Under the pieces are notes generated by a model. That model was not told the origin of the DNA. It did no database searches and worked only from the letters and a program-made list of their open reading frames with translations. A program made the position numbers and the translations under genes. From Symbiodinium natans (taxonomy: Eukaryota; Sar; Dinophyceae; Suessiales; Symbiodiniaceae), in assembly GCA_905221605.1 (NCBI GenBank), contig CAJNDS010000420.1:80561-144560 (forward strand): a stretch of 64,000 bases of DNA. The letters run 5' to 3'. Numbering within the stretch: position 1 is the stretch's first letter; every line of letters begins with the position of its first letter. Below are positions 57,700 through 64,000 of this stretch, in pieces.

Positions 57700-57893
57700 G
57701 TCTTCTGAGAATGCTGCAACCTCCAGATCCGCGGCCACCCGAGCAAACTAGTGACAACAAGTTGCTTGTCCCAGTGCATGTGCTTCAATTTGCCACAACG
57801 CGCATGCTTAACCAGTGTCGGACGGGCACTGTCACGGTAGGCATGTGTCGTGTCGCATGATGCCGCCCTTCTCCACCCTTTGGTTAATTGTGC

Positions 57894-57896
57894 AGG
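57894..57896 (+). promoter_or_regulatory. Candidate trans-splice acceptor, eL21 copy 3
   Basis: CTCCACCCTTTGGTTAATTGTGCAG/GCACG, AG at 57894-57895, 46 nt before the ATG at 57942. Confidence 0.6.
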
Positions 57897-57941
57897 CACG
57901 TTTTGCTCGAAGCCAGGCCGGTGGCTAGGCAGCAGCCCGCC

Positions 57942-58439
57942 ATGGGAAAGACTCGCGTTATCTCGAAAGGTTACCGCCATGGCACGCGCGACAAGTACTC
58001 GAAGAAGTACAGGACAAAGGGCAGACCTGGCATCGCCCGCTACCTGGTGAACTTCAAACGGGGCGACTATGTCGACATCGTTGCAGACCCATCCATCCAG
58101 AAGGGCCTGCCTTACTCCTTGTACCACGGCCGGACCGGAATTGTGTTCAACGTGAACCGCAACGCACTCGGCGTCGAGATCACCAAGATCGTGGGAAACC
58201 GCCAGCTGCGAAAGCGCATCCACGTGCGCATCGAGCATGTGCGCAAGTCCCGCTGCAACGAGGCTTTCCTCCATCGTGTCAAGGACAATGACAAGAAGAA
58301 GCAGGCGGCGAAGCTCGAGGGCAAGAAGCTTGTGTGCAAGCGAGTTCCGGAGGGACCGAAGCCGATGAAGACGGTGACCGCCTCCCCCGAAGATGTAGAG
58401 GTGCTTGCGCCCTTGCCGTTCGTGGAGAACTACTTCTGA
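57942..58439 (+). CDS. rpl21: Ribosomal protein eL21 (RPL21), copy 3
   Basis: The same 165-residue protein, 740 bp after copy 2. Synonymous differences include AACTTCAAACGG for AACTTCAAGCGG. Downstream, similarity to the earlier spacers stops about 23 bp after the stop codon (CAGATCCG then GTGGGCATCC instead of CGGC-ACCC), so this is the right edge of the array. Near-identity of genes and spacers points to recent tandem duplication or concerted evolution, a common way for dinoflagellates to raise expression of housekeeping genes. Confidence 0.97.
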   Translation: MGKTRVISKGYRHGTRDKYSKKYRTKGRPGIARYLVNFKRGDYVDIVADPSIQKGLPYSLYHGRTGIVFNVNRNALGVEITKIVGNRQLRKRIHVRIEHVRKSRCNEAFLHRVKDNDKKKQAAKLEGKKLVCKRVPEGPKPMKTVTASPEDVEVLAPLPFVENYF

Positions 58440-58462
58440 GAATGCTGCAACCTCCAGATCCG

Positions 58463-59460
58463 GTGGGCATCCGAGCAAAAGGGTTCAGGTCCGCTTGTCG
58501 AACAGATGTGAGGCATCGATTGCAGCTTAGAGTCGTATTGCTTGTGTTGCAATCTTTGTGAGCCCATGTTTGCATGTGTCCTGCAGCATTTGCACGTAGC
58601 TTGTGGAACTAGACAGGGCGAGCCTTGAGATATGAGTCCCATGTAGATGAGTCAGCCGCCCTCGTGGCGGCCTCGGAGCGCGTGTTCTCCCATCCTGCCC
58701 AAAAAGGTCTCATATGACTCCCATATGAATTGTAAACGCTTGCGCGCACCGCCTCGGCAGCCGGGCCGGCCCACGGAAAGGAGGAAAGAGGGCTAAAACA
58801 AAGGGGGAGGGGGGTCCAGGAGGTAGGGGTCCCAGCGTCTCAAAGGTGTCAGGGCGGGCTCCAAGCGATGGGGGTGGTCCCACAGGGCGCGGGTTGTTTC
58901 CAAACGCTTCTCGAAGAAAAAAAGGCTTAAGGGTCCTACAAGAACCTTTCCCGCTCCACGGGCCCCACTGCAAAGGCTCGGGGCCAGTCCGCAAGGCCAG
59001 GCCGGCCAAGGCGGCAAGACCGGGCCACATGTCAGGCCGAGGGTTTGGGGGATGGGGGGGCGGCCCCCGCTTGTGACTCTTAGTATTAATCTGCTCGCGA
59101 AATCTGAAGAACAGGTACGGGGTCTCTGACCCAATCTCGCTGCAGGCAAGAGCCTTGTGGGCACACAAGTGTAAGCACATGCCGTCACCTCGTCCGCTAC
59201 CAGTGCAGGAAGCTGAGCCGAATGACTTGCTCTTGAGCGAGCAGCAGAAGCCTCGGATGAGAGTCTGATTCTGTCATTCTGTAGCCGCAGCAGGTCGCAA
59301 AATCAAGTGCCAGAACATTTGGCCGCTTGAGGATGCGGGAGCACCTGGAGACGGTATTCCCGACGGAAACTCCCGAGGGAATGGACCGACGTCAGGCAGG
59401 AGAAGCGAAGCGAAGCACAGCTCTTCCAACACATGCCCCCTGTGCTCTCCGCCACAGGGT
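58463..59460. other. Spacer with GC-rich stretch; possible first exon of the poly(A) polymerase gene
   Basis: 58730-59080 is GC-rich without an exon. AEPNDLLLSEQ (about 59211-59243) and EHLETVFPTETPEGMD (about 59338-59385) read like the N-terminal helices of poly(A) polymerases, but this is weak. Confidence 0.35.
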
Positions 59461-61420
59461 GTGCTGCAGGAGCTGGAGAGAATGTTTCACGTGACTTGGA
59501 CTGATGGTGACCTCCCTTGCCACTTTGCGCTTTCGCATCACCGAGGATTGGATGTGCAAGCTGTGCTTGGGGCCAGTCTCATGATGCAGTCCAATGTTTT
59601 TTGCAGCTCACCCCAGCCTTTCCCCGTCGGCCTGAGACCCTCAAGACCGAGGCGCAGAAGCCAACCTGTCAGAGGAGGAGATTCGAAAGCCGAAAGCCCA
59701 AGGGCGAAACAACAAACAGCGGACCGTCAGCACATGTCAGCATACAACGCCCGGGGTTTGAGGTCCACGGTCAAGATTACGACCCTTGGCTCGTACAGGC
59801 ATCCTTCAAGCAGTTTTCACATCGTTTCGTATGGTTTCGTATGGTTTCACGCAGATTCATGTAGCTTCCCAGCCGGAGGCTTGGTGTTGTGCATCCTGGC
59901 AGCGACATCGACACCTTGTGCATCGCGCCGCTGGGCTCTTGGCTTCAGGGGCCTGCGCAAAGAGTGAGGCGTAACCGGGTAGTTGCGAAGTCGTCACAAG
60001 GCCGGTCATCCGACGGGAGGATTTCTTCTCAACGCACCTTGGCTTGCAGTGTTTTGCGCTGGCTCCGTCTGTCACTGGACCGCGCGGTAAAGACATTCAA
60101 AGACCATGGTCTTCATGTTGGAGGTTTGCAACGCAACTGGAGCAGCATGTTCGAGACTCAGAGCTCACCATGTGTTTCTACAGCACAGAAGGGTAGCCCC
60201 CCCTTTGCGAGGAGGACGTGGCAGAATGCATGCCGATTCCCGATGCGTGACCTGCCGACTGCGAAGTTTCGAGGCACGGGCCAGGCATGGCTGTGAGCAG
60301 AGGTACACGCCCATCATCAAGCTGAAGATGAGAGGGGTTTGTGGGGCCCCTGGGGCCCTCCTGAAACGGCTCCAAGCGCTCGGCTACAGCGATCTACGAC
60401 TGTGTCGACACCTTTACTCGCGAGCTGCATGAGCCACAGGTATTGATCTTCTGTTTGCTCGACTGGCACGAGCACCAGATGCAGAGCTAGCAGAGGAGGC
60501 CTGAAAGCTGTTGACCGAGAATTGGACGCGCATGGTTTTGTGTGGGCAGCAGGTGGTAAAGGAAGATGAGGTCCTCAAAAACATGGATGAGAAGAGCGTG
60601 CCCTGGTTAGCATATGATTTGTCCAGAGAATGTCATGAGTCATACGTCATAAGTGCTCCTCGATGTGCTTTCTTGCTCAGAGCTGCTCGTGATGAGGTGC
60701 GGTGTTTAAATGGATTTCGTGTCCCTTGCCCGCATTTGACAAGACGATCGTCTTCCGCTCGTGTTTCCATTGTGCCCAACTCCGAACACCCCGATACACT
60801 GAAAGGAAGTGGACGATTGAGGAGTAAGGCGAGTAAGGCTGAAGTATGGTAGGACCTCCGGTAGGACCTCCCGGCAAGATCCCGCAAGACCTGGGCCCGG
60901 ACATGTGCTGAAACGGGGAATGGAGGGGGAGACAGGGGCAAGCTCTCAGATTCATGTTGAAATCATGTCAGAGTCTAGCTTTCCAGGTGGCAGACCAAAT
61001 CTTGAAGCTGGTTCCGGACCAGGACCTAAGAGTCACGGCAAAAAGGGGTCAGTGAAGGGCATCGGCTGACGCGCAATCCAGACAGGAGACCTTTCGGCGC
61101 ACGCTGCGATTCATCAAGCCCCCTTCCAGGCTCATAAGTCAATGGAGCATGTCAAGGAAGCGTTGGTTCCTGAGGTACTGGGCCAGGCGAAGAGGCATCT
61201 ACTCGAACATCGTTGGCTTCTTTGGCGGGTGCGCGGGTGGGAAGGCAAACGCTGCGCGAGGGAGGTTACGCCTGCTTCAGGATCACCTGGTCCTTGCTTG
61301 TGGCCAGGATCTGTCAGTGGCTGAGCTCCGCGGACTTGGAGTGGCTAGTGTTCTGTTCGCTTTCACATTCCGAGGCCAACTCTACCCGTACTACGCGCCG
61401 AACCAGCTGATCAACAGGAC
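59461..61420 (+). CDS. Nuclear poly(A) polymerase (PAP), multi-exon
   Basis: Adds the poly(A) tail to mRNA 3-prime ends in the nucleus. Conserved blocks in order: VLQELERM (59461-59484); TLGSYR joined across a GC-AG intron (59799-59878) to LGVVHPGSDIDTLCIAP, the nucleotidyltransferase motif with catalytic DxD; REDFFSTHL (about 60014-60040); VAECMPIPDA joined by a 56-bp GT-AG intron (60247-60302) to YTPIIKLKMRG; IDLLFARLARA (about 60439-60471), with the third catalytic Asp; VLKNMDEKSV (about 60568-60597); VRCLNGFRV joined by the intron 60721-60986 to ADQILKLVPDQD; RRTLRFIK (about 61095-61118); WARRRGIYSNIVGFFGG (about 61174-61224); LLVARICQ (about 61286-61309); LYPYYAPNQLIN (about 61381-61416). 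The C-terminal RNA-binding part is not recognised. Active-site residues are intact and every splice read in detail restores the frame, so it may be functional. Several other splice sites remain unread. Confidence 0.88.
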
Positions 61421-62236
61421 ACCAAGGGTGGAGTTTTGCCGCTGTTAGTCTCCAGCTCGAGTCCACCCGGTTGTGCACATCATGGCTTACCCGGTGGCCA
61501 TTTTCAGAATTCCAAAGGAATTTGGAGCACCATGGGACAGCACATGGGCTATCACTTTTCAGATGCGAGTCAGCTCTGTTGCACGTACGAGGCCCCTGTG
61601 TCATGCCCGCGTCAACCAGTTATAAGAACCCAACTTGTACCCTGTCGCCTTTCTTCGAGCTTCGGCGCTTCTGGCAACCCATGGCATTGCCTCCGAAGTG
61701 CCTCTGATGAAACGGAGCGACGAGCGACAGGGTGACCGCATGAGCTCATGAGCAACTCAGCAACTTTGAACTTTGGTTGGAGCTCCTGAGGCTATTTATT
61801 CCCACACCGCCAGACGAGCCTCGACAACGCCCACGGCGGCCTGTTCATTCGGTCCACCACCAGGCCTCGCCATGGGTCTTTCTGGTTATTTCTGGTTCTA
61901 ATTATTTGCTTCAAACACCGACTTAAGCAGCCCCACTGTGGACTCCGGTGGGCTACAGGCCATAGCACTCCCTTTACCCAGAAATGACATAAATTGTCCC
62001 TGCACTGAAAGACTGATGCTAATGCAGGAGCTTGAGCTTCGGTTGTCAAAATTTCTGAACCTTGAGAACGTAAGCAACCGATAGCAGCTCCGATAGCATA
62101 TGCTCGGACAGAGCATGAATGTGTTAGTTCGTCCTTCCACCTGTTGTCGCTCCTGCACATCTGAAACAAGAATCGCGGGATCGGATGATGCGATTGAACT
62201 GGCGGGTGTAGAAAGGGCACTTCGCCCAATTTCACG
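61421..62236. other. No clear gene; may hold the last PAP exons
   Basis: A plus-strand piece HIMAYPVAIFRIPK (about 61478-61519) may be degraded PAP sequence. Otherwise nothing was recognised. Confidence 0.35.
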
Positions 62237-62892
62237 GTGTTTGAAAACGAGACATGTCCAGTGCAATGCTTGGTTTCTTATAATTGCGTGTTCACGCAAT
62301 GCGCATTCCCGCGACTTCTCGCGCAGGAGAAGTCGGAGAAGTGCTCACAGAAGGAGGCCTCAATTGCCTCGATGCGTTCCCGACCAGCCCAAGCACCGCT
62401 CGGGCACTTGGGGCACCAAGGGCACCAAGGGCAGCAAGCTCGGACGGCGCCGCCAACGCCAGAGGAGTCCTTGGCGAGAGAAAACCGAGCCAGGGAGACT
62501 GGGGAGACGGAGGCGCGCCTTTTTCTTTTCTCTCCCAAAACCAGATACCTATGTCATATATTGTCCTGTGATATTCAGTTGGAGCCTTCGGCTCTTCAGC
62601 TTGCGGGGGGGGGGGGAGGGTCTCATGCCGTTGGCGTTACGCCGAGCCTTAGCAAGCTTCAGCTCAGTGCGGCACCGTGCAGGTGTCAGACGCCGATGTG
62701 AAGAAGCTGGCCGAGCAACTGGCGAAGCGGAAATCCTCGACACACGGTGGCCGGAGCTTCTTCAAATGGTCTTTCCGATCAAGAGCCGAAAAACCGGACG
62801 AGCCTTCGGATCCGCCTTCCAAGGCACCAGCTGCCAGCAGAGGTTATCATGAGGCTACCTTGCGCATGCGAAGTGACCCAAAACGGGTGTAA
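62237..62892 (+). CDS. Candidate two-exon gene fragment, unrecognised
   Basis: A plus-strand frame (to about 62530) reads AQEKSEKCSQKEASIAS and a Glu/Ala/Arg-rich stretch (SLARENRARETGETEAR). After a G run and an acceptor (GTGCAG at about 62676-62681), VSDADVKKLAEQLAKRKS and FFKWSFRSRAEKPDEP run to a TAA at 62890-62892. Composition is charged and hydrophilic, without a known domain. Confidence 0.35.
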
Positions 62893-63840
62893 CACGCAGT
62901 GAAAGCGCTGTGCCACGGTTTCATTCATCCGTGCAGATCCCCGGATCACGCAGGAAAAACGGGAAAAAGCAGCTCATGAAGCTGCCACACGTCACTTCTG
63001 ATAAGAGGGCGTGTGGTGGTTGTGAACAGTTGAGACCGTCACCCCTCCTTTCCAAACAAACTGTGCTTCGCCCATCTAAGCAGGTGCCCAACAAAATAAC
63101 GTTGAAGCTCTGCCCTGAACATCGGCCATCTTCGAATCGGGTCTACATTGCGAGTTGCAAAACATCCCCATGCTCAGCAATGTGTTCCAACTTGTGCTGT
63201 CGAACAGGTTCTTTCGCTTGTACCACCAGTGGAATTGGACCAGGTCCGCGTCTCCCAATTCAAAAACATCTGCTCACCACTTTAACACGTGAGGCCAGTA
63301 ACACTCTGCGAGATTGTGGATCCAGCAGCTGGGCTTTACCTTTAGACATACAAGCATTCTTGGAGGCTTAGTAAGGTGGAGGAAGGTGAGGCCTTGCAGT
63401 CTCGCAGCCGACTGCATTCAGGCGGCGGTTCCAGGAATGACTTCTTTCAAGGCCTTGCAGTCTCGGCATAGAGAGAAGTACTCGGGGGCGCTCACACTAC
63501 CGGCCTGTGTTCGTTGCTCTGCTTGTCTCTGCTCAATGAAGGTATGGAATCCCAAGACGAATCCGGCCGACAGGCAACATGTCGCTTAGACCCACATGGA
63601 AGCCCGCACAGGGTATCTACGCAGCGAATGCGATATCGAGGTCATGCCAGTGATAACACCTGCTTTCCCATCGATGAATTCCACGCACAACGCTGCTTGG
63701 ACGTGTTCTGCCAACACAATCTGACACACAAGCCTCGGAGACAACGAGGGGCATGTCTAGCATCTAGGGCGGAGCCAGGTGACCGAAACCACCAAGCGAA
63801 TACTCCTTGAGGAGCCCGGGCCTGATGACACTCACCATCA
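62893..63840. other. No gene seen
   Basis: Short frames only, no recognisable repeat or RNA gene. Confidence 0.45.
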
Positions 63841-64000
63841 ATGTCTCTGAATGAAAAAAGACGCGCTGAGCAAAAAGGGGAGTACTCCGAGTTCACTGAG
63901 TACGACCTCCTGCTTTCTTTTGGCCGCCGCCTTCGTGAGTTGTGGCCCTCAGGTTCCGGAGGGGCTTCGAGGTGGTGCAGAGCGTCGAAGGCCACAAGGC
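63841..64000 (+). CDS. Possible partial gene running off the window end
   Basis: ATG 63841 opens a frame of 53 codons to the window edge, MSLNEKRRAEQKGEYSEF and then YDLLLSFGRRLRELWP. Coding-like but unrecognised. Confidence 0.3.
   Translation, partial: MSLNEKRRAEQKGEYSEFTEYDLLLSFGRRLRELWPSGSGGASRWCRASKATR

Larger units (their letters stand above)
56425..58462 (+). repeat. eL21 tandem gene array (three units of 731-740 bp)
   Basis: Each unit is leader, gene and 3-prime spacer. The units are head to tail and nearly identical including the spacer. Each spacer holds GTGACAACAAGTTGCTTGTC and CGGACGGGCACTGTCACGG, which may be 3-prime-end or transcription signals. Confidence 0.93.

Noticed and set aside
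56471-58439. Assembly artefact duplication of eL21
   Set aside because: The copies differ by synonymous changes and a 9-bp duplication, and the spacers differ slightly, so they are real separate copies.

Overview
The window looks like nuclear DNA of a dinoflagellate, most likely of the symbiotic (Symbiodinium-like) kind. The evidence is indirect but consistent. Genes are cut into many short exons separated by introns of about 55 bp to over 5 kb. Some introns open with GC instead of GT and carry the same CAGGC or AGGC at both splice sites. There are three near-identical, intronless, head-to-tail ribosomal protein genes with candidate spliced-leader trans-splice acceptors. Telomere-type CCCTAAA repeats occur, and fragments of ankyrin, RCC1-like and TIR-like families are present. 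Almost all recognisable genes are on the + strand. This is my inference; no marker such as an SL RNA or rRNA gene is in the window.

Layout: 1-5320 is mostly non-coding, with a recent 580-bp direct duplication (710-1289 and 1730-2308) and one possible terminal exon (3013-3127). 5321-8443 holds a well preserved vWA plus alpha-kinase gene. 8444-13100 shows only low-complexity sequence. 13140-16382 is a multi-exon gene of unknown function. 18599-18901 is a small inverted-repeat element whose core is telomeric repeat and which is flanked by a 9-bp direct repeat. 20812-24330 is a tandem array of two coiled-coil coding pieces separated by hairpin-forming units. 25061-27024 holds broken minus-strand coding sequence with a glutamine run. 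27960-29270 is a broken RCC1-like repeat gene. 32010-32760 is a very long (CA)n/(GCAC)n microsatellite. 33680-33945 is a TIR-like remnant.

The largest gene is a Rad5/SHPRH-like SNF2 helicase with a RING finger between the two helicase lobes and a RanBP2-type zinc finger after them (about 37.1-50.6 kb). The intron between RING and helicase-C exons is about 5.6 kb and is filled by a 68-bp tandem array of roughly 65 copies. The array switches orientation twice, so its two ends are inverted relative to its middle. To the right are a second inverted-repeat element (51859-52193), a frameshifted ankyrin gene (53392-54275), a helical-repeat gene (55332-56027), three eL21 (rpl21) genes (56471-58439) and a nuclear poly(A) polymerase gene (59461-61420). 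The last 2.5 kb holds only weak candidates.

The functional content is housekeeping (translation, mRNA 3-prime-end processing, DNA repair or chromatin remodelling, signalling kinase) scattered in repeat-rich DNA. I see no operon-like logic. The most unusual signals are structural: the inverted 68-bp array inside a helicase intron, the telomere-cored element with flanking direct repeats, and the exon-plus-hairpin array. Exon limits were read by eye from conserved motifs; those given to the base are supported by both reading frame and splice dinucleotides, the others are approximate.
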